The notes: a model not told the origin generated them from the sequence alone. Positions 7,860-17,311 are shown, numbered from the stretch's first letter. The stretch is DNA of 62,851 nt from Phycisphaerae bacterium (GCA_013360585.1 JABWBH010000021.1:1-62851); one strand, 5' to 3'. Numbers and translations: made by a program.

Positions 7860-10049
7860 TCACGGCGCGCACGTCGCCGAACCCCGGATGCCCGGGCAAT
7901 CCTCGAGGCTCGCCGTGTGCTCACCCTCCGCGACGTTGCCCCACTTCGCCTTGGCCTTGCCGCGGTTGTTGATCGTCCCCGTCACCGGCGACCCGCCGTC
8001 GAGCAGAATCACCACCTGTGTGCCCGAAGGAAGTTGCGAAAGCACCGTCACTTTGAACGTGTACTTTCCGTTCCGCTCCTTGCACTTCGCCTTGACCCGA
8101 TCGACCAACGCGCAGTTGATCGTGCAGTCGTGCGTCGAGCACGACGACCCGAACCCCTGCGGCCGACCGCCCAGCGCGAAGCACTCGCCCTCCGCCAGGT
8201 CCGCACATGACCCGTCGTCGAAGCAGCACGCCGGAACCGGCAGCTCGCACTGCGCGTCCTGACAGAGCACGCCCTTATTCCGCGGGATGCCCGGCGCCTC
8301 GAGGCACTCGAACGGCGGCAGCGTCGTACACGATCCGTTCTCCAGGCAGCACGCCACCGGATCGCCGCAATCAACCGTCTCGCACGTCGTCCCCTGCCCC
8401 AGCGGCACGCCGCCGTTGGCGAGGCACTCGCTGCGCGGCAGCTCCGCGCACGACAGGTTGAAGAAGCAGCACGCTTCCAGCCCGTCCGCGCAGTCCACCG
8501 TCCCGCACGTCGAGCCAGGCCCGCCCGGCGTCCCGCCCGACCGCTCGCAGTCGAACACGCTCATCTCCGCGCACGAACGCCCGTCGTCGTAACAGCATGC
8601 CTGCGGCGGGCAATTTGCCTCGCTGCACTGCTGATTCGGCGTGAACACGCCGTCGAGAAGCGCGCACGTGAAATCGCTGGTGAAGTAGCAACGCCCGTCC
8701 GGAACGCAGCACGCCCCGTACTGGACCTCCTCGCTGCACGGCGACGGGAAGTCGCTGCACGTCTTACCGTACCCGTAGAACTTGTGCCCCGGAAGCTGCT
8801 CACAATCCTCCGGCGACAGCATGTCGCACCCGAAGTCCCAGCAGCACACGCCGATGCAATGCGGGTTCAGATCGTCGCAGTTCGTCCCCTCGCCACGCCA
8901 CGTTCCCCGGATGCTCGTACACAGCGTCCGCGAAATATCGTCCACGCAGCCCTGCGTCCGGCAGCACGATCCGTTTCCGCACCGCGGGAACACCGTCGCG
9001 CACTGCGAGTCCTCGCCCCGGAACGTCCCGCCCAGCGAGGCACAATGCGCCGGCGTCGTCGCGTCGATGCACGACCCGTCCAGGAAGCAGCACGCCCCCT
9101 GCACGCAGTTGTCCTCGCACGTCGTGAAGTGCCCCATGTACGTCCCGCCCGCGGCTTCGCAGGCGAACTGGTTCGTATTGTCCGTGCAGCCCACGTCGAA
9201 GCAGCACGCCCCTTCCGGCAGCGGACACCCCTGCTCCCAGTACTCCAGCGCCTCCTCGCACGACACCCCCGGCGCCGTGAACTGACCCGCGCAATCCTCC
9301 GCGAATTCCTGCGCGCAGACGTCATCGACGCAGCACACGCCCTGCTGACGGATGCACACCCGCAGCGAGTACGCCCCGCTCGACGCCGCGTTCAACGTCA
9401 GCTCGTCCGCCAGCGGCGGGTTCCCCGTGCCTCCGGTCAATCCCAGCGTCTGACCCACCGAGAACGGACGCGGGTACGACCGGTTGTCGCGCCCGTAGCT
9501 CACCTGCGCGCCCGTCCCCCACGCACACCCGACGTAATATTCCTTCCCCGCCAGCAACAGAACCGGCGCCGGGTTCTCATTCTCGTCCACGAATTCCCCG
9601 CTGCAGTAGTAGATCGGCTGGCCCGTACCGGTCACCCGGACGATGACCTCCTTGATCTTCGTGTACACGCCTGGCTCGTCGTCGATCGACTCGTACACGT
9701 TGAAGTACATATCCACGGCGTTGCCGTTGGGAATGTTCAACTGCATGCAGAACTCGGTCAGGAGCGCGTCCTGCGCGATCTCATAAATGTTCCCGCGGTA
9801 GCGCGACGGCCCGGTAAACACCGTGATGTATTCCCCCGTCTGCTCGCACCCCTCCGCGATCTCGACGCCGTCGCCCTCTTCCGGGCACACGTCGACCACC
9901 TCAAAAGGCAGTCCCGCGTCCGGATCGCTCGCGTCACCCGACTTCCACACCTGAGCCTCCGCGCTGATCGTCGCAACCATCAACGCGACGCTCAGTGCGC
10001 CCGCGGATAACACCCTCGCCCCCTGATGCTTCTTCCTGTAATCGCGCAT
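7860..10049 (-). CDS. Secreted protein with ten Cys-rich ~40-residue repeats and a C-terminal sorting-like module
   Basis: The 729-residue protein has a signal peptide (basic RKKHQGAR, hydrophobic 14-30, cleavage at AEA-Q). A beta-rich N-terminal domain spans about 40-235. Ten repeats follow, each beginning with Cys-Cys, at residues 239, 282, 320, 362, 402, 447, 485, 527, 567 and 608. The repeat pattern is ACCxxDGSCxxxxxxxCxxxGG, then a Gly-rich stretch and two or three more Cys; nearly every Cys could be disulphide-bonded. Residues 650-729 form a separate module with GTINNRGK and a final TCAP, matching the C-terminus of the esterase at 55979. The start is ATG 10049 with GGAGGG upstream. Such repeat proteins are often seen in planctomycete genomes; the function is unknown, possibly a cell-surface or matrix protein. 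Confidence 0.8.
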   Translation of the reverse strand: MRDYRKKHQGARVLSAGALSVALMVATISAEAQVWKSGDASDPDAGLPFEVVDVCPEEGDGVEIAEGCEQTGEYITVFTGPSRYRGNIYEIAQDALLTEFCMQLNIPNGNAVDMYFNVYESIDDEPGVYTKIKEVIVRVTGTGQPIYYCSGEFVDENENPAPVLLLAGKEYYVGCAWGTGAQVSYGRDNRSYPRPFSVGQTLGLTGGTGNPPLADELTLNAASSGAYSLRVCIRQQGVCCVDDVCAQEFAEDCAGQFTAPGVSCEEALEYWEQGCPLPEGACCFDVGCTDNTNQFACEAAGGTYMGHFTTCEDNCVQGACCFLDGSCIDATTPAHCASLGGTFRGEDSQCATVFPRCGNGSCCRTQGCVDDISRTLCTSIRGTWRGEGTNCDDLNPHCIGVCCWDFGCDMLSPEDCEQLPGHKFYGYGKTCSDFPSPCSEEVQYGACCVPDGRCYFTSDFTCALLDGVFTPNQQCSEANCPPQACCYDDGRSCAEMSVFDCERSGGTPGGPGSTCGTVDCADGLEACCFFNLSCAELPRSECLANGGVPLGQGTTCETVDCGDPVACCLENGSCTTLPPFECLEAPGIPRNKGVLCQDAQCELPVPACCFDDGSCADLAEGECFALGGRPQGFGSSCSTHDCTINCALVDRVKAKCKERNGKYTFKVTVLSQLPSGTQVVILLDGGSPVTGTINNRGKAKAKWGNVAEGEHTASLEDCPGIRGSATCAP

Positions 10050-10284
10050 GATCCCTCCGCTCAAGCGTAATTGCAGCCGCCCGCCGCGCAGCCGCACGAC
10101 GAACGCCCCTCCTGCAAAGCTCTCTTTCCCAGATGACCGACGCCGCCAGTCTCAGACGCGGAGCCGCGACAGCGAGGCTGACGGACCTGACGATTCTAGC
10201 GTCACGCCGCCCGAAAGGCGACGAAAAGATATGACTCCCGCTCCCCGCCGCGTCCGCAAACCCAACACCCGATATCCCATCACC

Positions 10285-10306
10285 GTAGGGCGGGCTTCCG
10301 CCCACC
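10285..10306. repeat. Short intergenic palindrome (GGCGGGCTTCCGCCC type)
   Basis: TAGGGCGGGCTTCCGCCCAC forms a GGCGG-GCTT-CCGCC hairpin in the spacer between the Cys-rich repeat gene and the GspK-like gene. It looks like a dispersed REP-type element. Only one copy of this exact form was found in the window. Confidence 0.5.
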
Positions 10307-10337
10307 GCCGCCGCCTCCCCCCTCTCACGATCCACGA

Positions 10338-13300
10338 TCAATCAAAATATGTCCCCGACTGCAACGCGATCACCCGCTCTCCGATCCGCGACGGCGCAGG
10401 CTTGCCCAGGATCGCCGGCAGACGGTCCACCGTCTCCTGGAACCGGATCGCCCGACGCTCCAGCTCGTCCACCCGCGTCCCTTCCGCGGAATCCAGCGCC
10501 CCGTTCCCGTCGAAGTCCGCGCTTCCGCGCACCGTCCCGTAAACCGTGAACACGTGCGACCGCGTCGTCGTCCAGTCCCCCAGCGCCGCCAGCAGCGACA
10601 CCGCCTCCGCGAAATCCTCGCGCATCACCGGTCCGCGACCCAGGTCCACCCGACGGTCCGAAATCCCCAGATCGAACCGGTACGCCGAATACCAGTCCGG
10701 TATCGTGTCCGACGCCGACGCCGCCCGGAGGTTCGCCAGCTCCCCGACGCTTACGAACCCCGTCCCCCGACGCCGCGCCGCTGCGCCCGACCAGCTCCGC
10801 TCGGACTCGTAATTGCCCGTCGCCTCAGGATTGTTCGCACCGTCCACGTCATCGAGCTGCGTCGCCCCGCGGTACGCCGCGATCGCCTTCGCCAGCCGGT
10901 ATCCGATCGGGTACGTCGCGTTCGGATCGAGCTGATCCCCGTTCTGACGCTCCGCGTCCGACAGCAGCGGCTGCTCCATCGCGATCCGCATCCGGTCCTT
11001 CATCTGGTACAGGATCCGCCCGTTGCTGTCCCACGTCTTGTCGAAGTAATACCCGCGCGGCATGTCCGCCGCCTTCCTCACCGGCAGCCCCGCCAGCACC
11101 GACCACGGCGCCGAGTTCAGGTTGATCCGCCCGCTCACCCGCAGCCCGCCCGCGTCCACATACGGCGACGTGAAGTCCCAGTCCACGTCCTTCACCGAAC
11201 CCAGCGGCAGCGACGTGAAATGATCGAACACCGACTGACCCCACGGCAACTGCTTCACCCCGCCCGGAACGTTCGCCGCCGATAACGTCGGATCCACGTG
11301 ATGCCAGTACACCTGCACCGGGTTCCCGTTCCCGTCCACCCCGATGAATCCGTTGTCGAACACCGGCAGCCGGCCGTTGTCCACCTGGTTCTTCTCCTGC
11401 TGGAGCAGCCGCGTGAACGCCCCCGTCCGCTGGTTCGCATAACGCATCAGGTACAGCATCGACCCCGTCGTCGGATACGCCGTCCGAAGCTGCCCCGTAT
11501 CCGCAAACTCCACCTCCACGTTCCGGATCGCCTCGTTCCCGTCGTAGTCGTTCTCCACGAACAACTCGTTCCACGTCCCCAGCGAATGCCGGCACTCGTC
11601 CGCATCCGTGAACGCATCGAACTCCAGCGCATGCGCCACCGGAACCATCCAGTTGTGAACGATGTTCAAACCCTGGTCCGCGTCGCTCTGTCGACGCATC
11701 GGACGCTCCATCGAATGCCCGGTTTCATACGGACTTCGGTTGTACTGCTCTTCAACGGCCATCTCAGGGTCGTTCAGGAAGAATTGATCCACCGGATGAA
11801 ATGCACCGTTGAATCCGCTGTTGAACTTGACGAGGTAGATCGTGTCGCCGTTCTCGAACTCGAATGCCTGGCTCGGCGCATCCATGTAATAAACAGTATT
11901 CGGCGCAACCTCCTGACACTGCTCGAAGAACGGATGACTTTTAGGATCACCGCTCTGTCCATTAAGGAGGACACGGAAATACCCCGGTGGCCGACTCAGC
12001 GGCGGCGTATTGATCAATTCGGCCGGCTGCGGAAGCACCGGGAACGTCTCGTTCTGATCAATTCGGTACAACTTGCCGGCCTCAAACGCCTGCCCCTGAT
12101 TCACGACGTAAATCGCATATCGCCGAAGATCGAACAACCGGTCGTTGTAGGGCGAAAACAACTCGACGGCATAACCCGTATATAAGGGAACGCGAGGCCG
12201 CATCGCCACCACTTCCGTGATATACGGCTGGCGCTCGACGCCGTACACGCTCTCGATCTGCTGCTGCCCGAAGGCGTCCAGGTAGGTGACGACCTGGCCG
12301 AACCTCGCCGATGTCGGGTTGCTCACCCGGATCGGAATCGGCGTCGACGGATCGTCGTACTCATAATTCTCATAATCCGGAACGTACCGCCCCAGACCGT
12401 CCTGGATCAGGTGGTCCACGTCCTGATCCGCGTAGTCGATGAGGTTCGCCGTCAGCGACGCCGCCAGCACCGCGATCAGATCAAACCGGTCCACCGCCCC
12501 GCTGCCGTCCACATCCCCGATCTGCGGCACGCCCTCGAAGTTCACGTTGCCCCGGAAAAACTCCGCAAGCTGGTCCGGCAATCCGTCGCCGTTCCCGTCC
12601 GGACCGGTCGCATGATTCAGCAGCATCGCCGTGAAGTTCGCCTGGATCAGCCCGATCGCCGTCTGCACGCGCGGATGCGCGTAATCCGTCCGGAACCCGT
12701 TGATCCCGTCCACCGGGTCCAGCAGCACGTCCTCGATCCACGGCAAGGACAGCATCAGCCGCCCCGCCACCGTCAGCTCCGTCAGGCCGTCTCCGTCGAA
12801 GTCCGGACACGAGTTCACGTCCGCCGACCCGTCGTCATCCACGTCCACGCACGGGTACTGGTAGAACTTCAGGAACGGCAGGCTGCTGAGCACCAGCGGA
12901 TCGCTGTTGCCGCGGTTCTGAAGGTAAAGCCGGCGCATCCGGTCCTGAAGGTCGCGCCCGCCGGAAAGCTCCACCCCGCGCGCGAAAAGATCGTCGTGAC
13001 TGACCGTCGTCAGGTGCCGCCGGCGGTCATACCAGCCCCCCGAACCGGGGTCCGTCGCCGTCCCGCGCGTCGACATCACGTTGTACAGCCACGCATCGCC
13101 CGTGCCGTCGAAGTCCTCGTTGAAACGCAGCGTCCACCAATGCCACTGCCCCGCCCCCAGCGCCGGGTACTGCACCAGCAGCTTGTCCGTCAGCTCCCCG
13201 CTGTCCAGCACAAACGGGTTCCCGTGCAGCTTCGTCACCGGAAGCTGACGCGGCGGAATCAGCCCCCCGCGACGCCGCAACACCGGCTCTTCCGTCGTCG

Positions 13301-14315
13301 GCGAGTACTCGCGCGAAAGCTGCCCGCTCCAGTTCGACGGGCGGACCTTGTAGTCGTTCGTCAGGATCGTGTTCACCAGCAGCGGGTGCGACCAGCTCAG
13401 GTTCACCATCGCCCCGTGATCCACCACCTTCAGCGCCAGCGACGGATCCGCCGTCATGTTCAGCGGCTCGTTCACCTCTCGCGCCAGCGCCCGGATCTCC
13501 TCTTCCGGAAGCCCGAACGCCCGAAGCGACACCGACCGCGCATCGTTGACCCCGTCCCCGTCCGCATCCGCCCAGTCCGCCACGCCGTCCGCCGCCGGCG
13601 ACCCGCCGAAGATCGCGATGTATCCGTCCTGCCACAGCTTGATCGGATTGCCGTCCGCGTCCTCGCCGTCGAGCACCCAGTCCGCTGACGTGATCGCCCC
13701 GTCATTGTCATAATCCGTCGCCGGCGCCGTCAGCACCGTCCGCATGTCCGGATTGCCGCGGCTCGGTGGGATCACGAAGGGCGCCCCGCTGACGATCCGC
13801 TCCACGTCGCTGGAAATCACGAACGCCCGGCTCCCCTGATACGGATTCGCCGGATCGACCGCCTCCGCCTCCGCCTGCCCGAAAAGCGTGTGTACGCCGT
13901 AAACTTCCCCGTAAGTCGGGCGGATCGGCCGGCCGCTCCCGTCCAGCAGGCCGTTCATCTGGCTCGACGCATACGGCGCCCCGCCCTGCCCCACCACACC
14001 TTCGACCAGAACGCCCGACACAACGTTCATCACCGATGCGATCGCCGACTCCCTGTCCACCCGCTTCTGCTGCGACGCCAGGCTGTTCGTCTCGAAGCGC
14101 ATCGACCGCAGGAACACGACGCCGACGACAAAGAGAATCCCCAGCAGCGCAACCACGACCACCAACGCCACGCCCTCGCGCCGCGCCCCGCCGCGCCGCA
14201 CTCCGCCGCGCCGAGCACCGCGCGTTCGCGACGCTTCAGGCCGCGCTGCCACGCCGCCCCGAATCTCTTCGCGCTTCACTCTGTCACCCCGTCGCGTCAT
14301 ATCTTTGCACCCCAC
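10338..14315 (-). CDS. Giant GspK-like minor pseudopilin/secretion protein with calcium-type repeats
   Basis: The 1325-residue protein has a basic N-terminal region, one transmembrane helix (about 48-69, GVALVVVVALLGILFVVGVV) placed as in GspK/PilX-type minor pilins, and a very long periplasmic part. A GspK-like signature RINLNSAPWSVLAGLPV occurs near residue 1060. Several Asp-rich EF-hand or dockerin-like loops are visible: DADGDGVNDARS, DFDGDGLTELTV, DGNGDGLPDQ, GDVDGSGAVDRFDL and DFDGNGALDSAEG. GspK is usually near 330 residues, so this is about four times larger. It lies 60 bp after the GspJ-like gene and is probably co-transcribed with it. GTG 14315 (AGAGGG upstream) or ATG 14300 may be the start. 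A role in a type II secretion or pseudopilus system is inferred; no ATPase, platform or secretin gene is in the window. Confidence 0.72.
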   Translation of the reverse strand: MGCKDMTRRGDRVKREEIRGGVAARPEASRTRGARRGGVRRGGARREGVALVVVVALLGILFVVGVVFLRSMRFETNSLASQQKRVDRESAIASVMNVVSGVLVEGVVGQGGAPYASSQMNGLLDGSGRPIRPTYGEVYGVHTLFGQAEAEAVDPANPYQGSRAFVISSDVERIVSGAPFVIPPSRGNPDMRTVLTAPATDYDNDGAITSADWVLDGEDADGNPIKLWQDGYIAIFGGSPAADGVADWADADGDGVNDARSVSLRAFGLPEEEIRALAREVNEPLNMTADPSLALKVVDHGAMVNLSWSHPLLVNTILTNDYKVRPSNWSGQLSREYSPTTEEPVLRRRGGLIPPRQLPVTKLHGNPFVLDSGELTDKLLVQYPALGAGQWHWWTLRFNEDFDGTGDAWLYNVMSTRGTATDPGSGGWYDRRRHLTTVSHDDLFARGVELSGGRDLQDRMRRLYLQNRGNSDPLVLSSLPFLKFYQYPCVDVDDDGSADVNSCPDFDGDGLTELTVAGRLMLSLPWIEDVLLDPVDGINGFRTDYAHPRVQTAIGLIQANFTAMLLNHATGPDGNGDGLPDQLAEFFRGNVNFEGVPQIGDVDGSGAVDRFDLIAVLAASLTANLIDYADQDVDHLIQDGLGRYVPDYENYEYDDPSTPIPIRVSNPTSARFGQVVTYLDAFGQQQIESVYGVERQPYITEVVAMRPRVPLYTGYAVELFSPYNDRLFDLRRYAIYVVNQGQAFEAGKLYRIDQNETFPVLPQPAELINTPPLSRPPGYFRVLLNGQSGDPKSHPFFEQCQEVAPNTVYYMDAPSQAFEFENGDTIYLVKFNSGFNGAFHPVDQFFLNDPEMAVEEQYNRSPYETGHSMERPMRRQSDADQGLNIVHNWMVPVAHALEFDAFTDADECRHSLGTWNELFVENDYDGNEAIRNVEVEFADTGQLRTAYPTTGSMLYLMRYANQRTGAFTRLLQQEKNQVDNGRLPVFDNGFIGVDGNGNPVQVYWHHVDPTLSAANVPGGVKQLPWGQSVFDHFTSLPLGSVKDVDWDFTSPYVDAGGLRVSGRINLNSAPWSVLAGLPVRKAADMPRGYYFDKTWDSNGRILYQMKDRMRIAMEQPLLSDAERQNGDQLDPNATYPIGYRLAKAIAAYRGATQLDDVDGANNPEATGNYESERSWSGAAARRRGTGFVSVGELANLRAASASDTIPDWYSAYRFDLGISDRRVDLGRGPVMREDFAEAVSLLAALGDWTTTRSHVFTVYGTVRGSADFDGNGALDSAEGTRVDELERRAIRFQETVDRLPAILGKPAPSRIGERVIALQSGTYFD

Positions 14316-14340
14316 CCGCGATTCCCTCTGTCACGCTTCC

Positions 14341-14375
14341 CCTGTTGCCTGCTGCCTGTTGCCTACTGCCTGTTC
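14341..14375. repeat. Heptanucleotide tandem repeat, five units
   Basis: Five exact-length 7-nt units (CCTGTTG, CCTGCTG, CCTGTTG, CCTACTG, CCTGTTC) fill 14341-14375 and stop precisely at the stop codon of the GspJ-like gene (14376-14378). The array sits in the 60-bp spacer of the pseudopilin pair. Confidence 0.85.
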
Positions 14376-15863
14376 CTATCTCCCCACCGGAATCACCATC
14401 ACATGCCGGATCGGTTTATCCAGCCGGTTCAGATCATCCACCACGTCCACCGTGATCCGCAGCGCCGTCGGAAAAAACGGATCCGGCGTCGCCGCCCCCA
14501 GCACATTCCCGTTGCAGTCCAGCGGAATCGTCCGCGGAAACCACCCGATCCCCACGTACGCGACGTCCCCGCCGAAGTACCCCGGGTCGAACCGCGGCCG
14601 GGCGATCGATGTCCCGTCATCGCAGCTCGACCACAGCGAATCATGCAACTCGCGGAACGCATTCGCCCGGTTCGCGTCACGCCGCGCCCGGTAGTATTCT
14701 TCCTCCAGTTCCAGTGTCCGGAACAGGCTCACCTTCTGCGCGGCGTCCCGGGAATCCTGCATCCAGCTATCGAACCACACCACGTGGTCCCCGGACTTCA
14801 ACACCCCCGCCGCGTCCTCGAACGTCCACTCCACCTTGAACGAAGCGCATCGCGGCAGGAAGTACGCGCTTAACCCCCCCGCCTCCGCTAGCGCCGACGG
14901 CAGCGCCCCATCACTGATGCTGCGGCCCTGGTACGGCGTGTTCATCCACGGAAAAAGCTGATCGTCGTAGAACATCGCTCCCGGCGGCGGGTTCCCCATC
15001 ATCGACCGCGAAAACGGTGGCGGAACCGCGTCCCGCAGCACCTGCGCGGTGTAGTCGTAGTTGTAGACAATGTCCGCCAGGCCCTTCAGGATCGGGTAGT
15101 CCCCGCTCGTCTCCGGAACCTCGTCCACCAGCGACGGCCCCGGCCGCCACCGCGGATCCGGCTGATTGTCAGACCCCACCGGCGCGCTCGACGACGGCAG
15201 CATCAGCAGCGACCGCCGCGACAGCATCCAGTCCGCCGCCGCACGCGACGCCACCAGACCGTCCGGGTCATCCAGCCGCGGAAACTGATCCACCGTGTCG
15301 TCCCACGCCAGCGCATACTCGTTCGGTGCGTTCACGTCCTTCGAATACTTCCCCGCGTTTGCGTGACCGTATACCACAAACTGCGAGTGCGACGCCGCCC
15401 CGTTGTACACCGCGCTCGTTCCCAGCCGCGACGTGAAGAACGCCAGCATGTCCGCACGCGGCGCCACGAGATTCCCGCTCGCATCCTCACGCTCCGGATC
15501 GGGCAGGTGCGGGTAACCGTCCGTCGGATCCCCCAGACCCCCGCCCGGCGGCGCGTCGCCCTCCATCCCTTCCTTCGTCCAGTACGCCCGCACCGGCCGA
15601 CCCTGCACAAACAGAATCGAGTTCTCAGGCGTCACGTACCGCAGATCCTCGCGCAGCGTCTCCTCCAGCAACCGCAGGCGCTGATTCACGTTCGTCAGCG
15701 CCGTCGCCTGCCCCGTCGACTTCACCGTGATCGTGAAGACCTGACCCGCCAGCAGCATCATCAGCGCAAGAATCGCCACCGCGACCACCAGCTCCGCGAG
15801 CGTGAACGCGCCGCGCCTACCCGGCCTGCCGCTGTTCCAAGGCTGGTTCGATCCCCGATTCAT
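14376..15863 (-). CDS. GspJ/PulJ-like prepilin-type minor pseudopilin
   Basis: The 495-residue protein has a class III prepilin leader: GRRG before AFTLAELVVAVAIL, with Glu at +5 or +6 and a hydrophobic helix to about residue 45. The remainder is a large periplasmic domain with the RLLEETLREDLRYV segment typical of GspJ-like proteins. It is about twice the length of ordinary GspJ. ATG 15863 is the start closest to the leader; the frame continues upstream for 55 codons without a plausible signal. It is followed by the GspK-like gene, matching the J-K order of type II secretion operons. The protein would be processed by a prepilin peptidase and placed at the pseudopilus tip. Confidence 0.8.
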   Translation of the reverse strand: MNRGSNQPWNSGRPGRRGAFTLAELVVAVAILALMMLLAGQVFTITVKSTGQATALTNVNQRLRLLEETLREDLRYVTPENSILFVQGRPVRAYWTKEGMEGDAPPGGGLGDPTDGYPHLPDPEREDASGNLVAPRADMLAFFTSRLGTSAVYNGAASHSQFVVYGHANAGKYSKDVNAPNEYALAWDDTVDQFPRLDDPDGLVASRAAADWMLSRRSLLMLPSSSAPVGSDNQPDPRWRPGPSLVDEVPETSGDYPILKGLADIVYNYDYTAQVLRDAVPPPFSRSMMGNPPPGAMFYDDQLFPWMNTPYQGRSISDGALPSALAEAGGLSAYFLPRCASFKVEWTFEDAAGVLKSGDHVVWFDSWMQDSRDAAQKVSLFRTLELEEEYYRARRDANRANAFRELHDSLWSSCDDGTSIARPRFDPGYFGGDVAYVGIGWFPRTIPLDCNGNVLGAATPDPFFPTALRITVDVVDDLNRLDKPIRHVMVIPVGR

Positions 15864-16024
15864 GCCTGATCTCGTTAAACTGAAGCTGTAATTATGACCG
15901 CTGCGACCCTTGTTCCGGTGCGAGTCGGGCGGATCCGACCCGTCAGCCGTATGTAGTATTGTGTCAGCCAAGTGTCGGTCTAGGGGGCCCGCGCCGCAAA
16001 AGGTTATTGACACATCCTGGCCTG

Positions 16025-16450
16025 TCACTCAGCCATCTCGCGGCGCACCGACTCCGCAAGACGCTCCGCCTCACCCGGTTGATACCCTCGGACATTCCAC
16101 CGAAACCCCAACCCGTCGCCCGCACGGCGAGGAATCAGATGAATGTGCAGGTGCGGAACAACCTGTCCCGCGTCCGAACCGTTGTTGATGAGGACGTTGA
16201 AGCCCGTGGCCCCCGCCGCCCGCATCACGGCTGAGCCAAGTCGGGGAAGCGCAGCCCCCACTTCGCCGGCAAGCTGCTCCGGCATCCGGTCCAACGTCGG
16301 ATAATGCTGGGTGGGCACAACGAGGGTATGCCCCGGCGACAGGGGCTGAATGTCCAGAAAGGCGAGACAGGCGTCCCCGCGATGGACGACGGTCGCCGGA
16401 ATCTCCCCGCGGATGATCCGGCAGAATACGCAGTTCGGTTCACTCGACAT
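16025..16450 (-). CDS. HIT-family nucleotide hydrolase (HinT-like)
   Basis: This is a 141-residue cytosolic purine nucleoside phosphoramidase/dinucleotide hydrolase-type protein. The histidine triad is HLHIH at 100-104 (nucleophile His102), followed by LIPRR. The N-terminus has CVFC (residues 7-10) and IPATVVHRGD, typical of the Hint branch; a zinc site would need the CxxC plus two His. It is read in the same direction as the ribosomal cluster and follows rplQ by 69 bp, so it may be its last gene. Confidence 0.92.
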   Translation of the reverse strand: MSSEPNCVFCRIIRGEIPATVVHRGDACLAFLDIQPLSPGHTLVVPTQHYPTLDRMPEQLAGEVGAALPRLGSAVMRAAGATGFNVLINNGSDAGQVVPHLHIHLIPRRAGDGLGFRWNVRGYQPGEAERLAESVRREMAE

Positions 16451-16519
16451 GAGCGCGCCGCCTCCTGCGGGCGTTCACGCGCACGCAGCCGTCGTCGCCC
16501 GCCCGCGCGGTCCGCGTCG

Positions 16520-17161
16520 TCAGGACTCGGATTTCGCCGACGCCTTCAGCGCCTTCGCCGCCGCCGCGTACCGCGCGTTCGTCCGGCGCTTCCGGGCGCT
16601 GGGCTTCGGCTTCGCCAGCGATCCCGCCGACTGCTCCGACCCGACAAACTGAAGCACCGCTAGCTGGCTGTGATCCCCCACCCGCCGGTCCGGCAGAGGA
16701 ATCACCCGCGTGTACCCTCCGGGACGGTCGATGAATTTCGGCGCGACGACCTCGATCAGCCGATGCATGACCGTCTCGCCGGTAAACGTCAGACGCCCCT
16801 TCGGCTCGCCCGTCCGGTAGCGCCGTCCGCTGGCCGAGCGCAGCGTCGCCTCCCGGTTCGCATCGCTCATGTTCGCGTAGTCCGCACGATGCGCAGCCGG
16901 AATGATCGACCGGTCGGAAAGGTGCTTATGAAGTTGCCGCCGCGCCCGCAGACCGGCCGCGGTGTCCTTCTTCTTCGCGGAAAGGTGGACCCGCTTCGCC
17001 AGCGTGACCATCTTTTCAACGAAAGGCCGCAGATCCTTCGCCTTGGTGATCGTCGTGCGGATCTGCCCGTGCTCGACGAGGTTCTGCACGAGGTTGCGGC
17101 GCAACGCCAGGCGATGCTCCTTCGTGCGATTCAGCTTACGATGTGCTACCCGATGCCTCAT
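16520..17161 (-). CDS. rplQ: 50S ribosomal protein L17, enlarged
   Basis: The L17 core is clear: the MRHR N-terminus, HRLALRRNLVQNLVEH, ITLAKRV-type helix and FIDRPGGYTRVIPLPDRRVGD. At 213 residues it is far longer than the usual 115-125. An insert of about 45 residues (DRSIIPAAHRAD to GRLTFTGE) interrupts the domain, and a basic Ala/Lys tail is added. It is separated from rpoA by an unusual 423-bp repeat-filled spacer, so it may depend on read-through or a separate promoter. Confidence 0.95.
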   Translation of the reverse strand: MRHRVAHRKLNRTKEHRLALRRNLVQNLVEHGQIRTTITKAKDLRPFVEKMVTLAKRVHLSAKKKDTAAGLRARRQLHKHLSDRSIIPAAHRADYANMSDANREATLRSASGRRYRTGEPKGRLTFTGETVMHRLIEVVAPKFIDRPGGYTRVIPLPDRRVGDHSQLAVLQFVGSEQSAGSLAKPKPSARKRRTNARYAAAAKALKASAKSES

Positions 17162-17273
17162 GTCCGTCCGTCCTCGTCTGCTCGACCCTCGCCCGCCCGA
17201 CTACCAACCCACGCCCCTCAGGATAGGCGCCTTCCGACTTTACCCCTGCCCCTACCAAGCCGCGCCCGCCCAC

Positions 17274-17311
17274 CCTGGACGTCGCGCCGCGATGTCAAGG
17301 GTAAGGAAGCG
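17274..17311. repeat. Dispersed repeat, TGACGTCGC...ATGTCAAG family, copy 1
   Basis: The element reads GGACGTCGC, a variable 5-nt centre, GATGTCAAGGGTAAGGAAGCG. It aligns with 17348-17389 and 59741-59780. The outer parts are complementary (GACRT/ATGTC), giving a short imperfect hairpin, and the GTMAGGAARCG tail is conserved in all three copies. Confidence 0.6.

Noticed and set aside
10190-10230. Terminator for the GspK-like gene near CGCC...GGCG
   Set aside because: On the minus strand the T-rich stretch lies before the stem and not after it, so the geometry is wrong.
15838-15860. tRNA T-loop-like GGTTCGATCCCC
   Set aside because: It is the coding sequence for the N-terminus of the GspJ-like protein, with no acceptor or anticodon stem around it.
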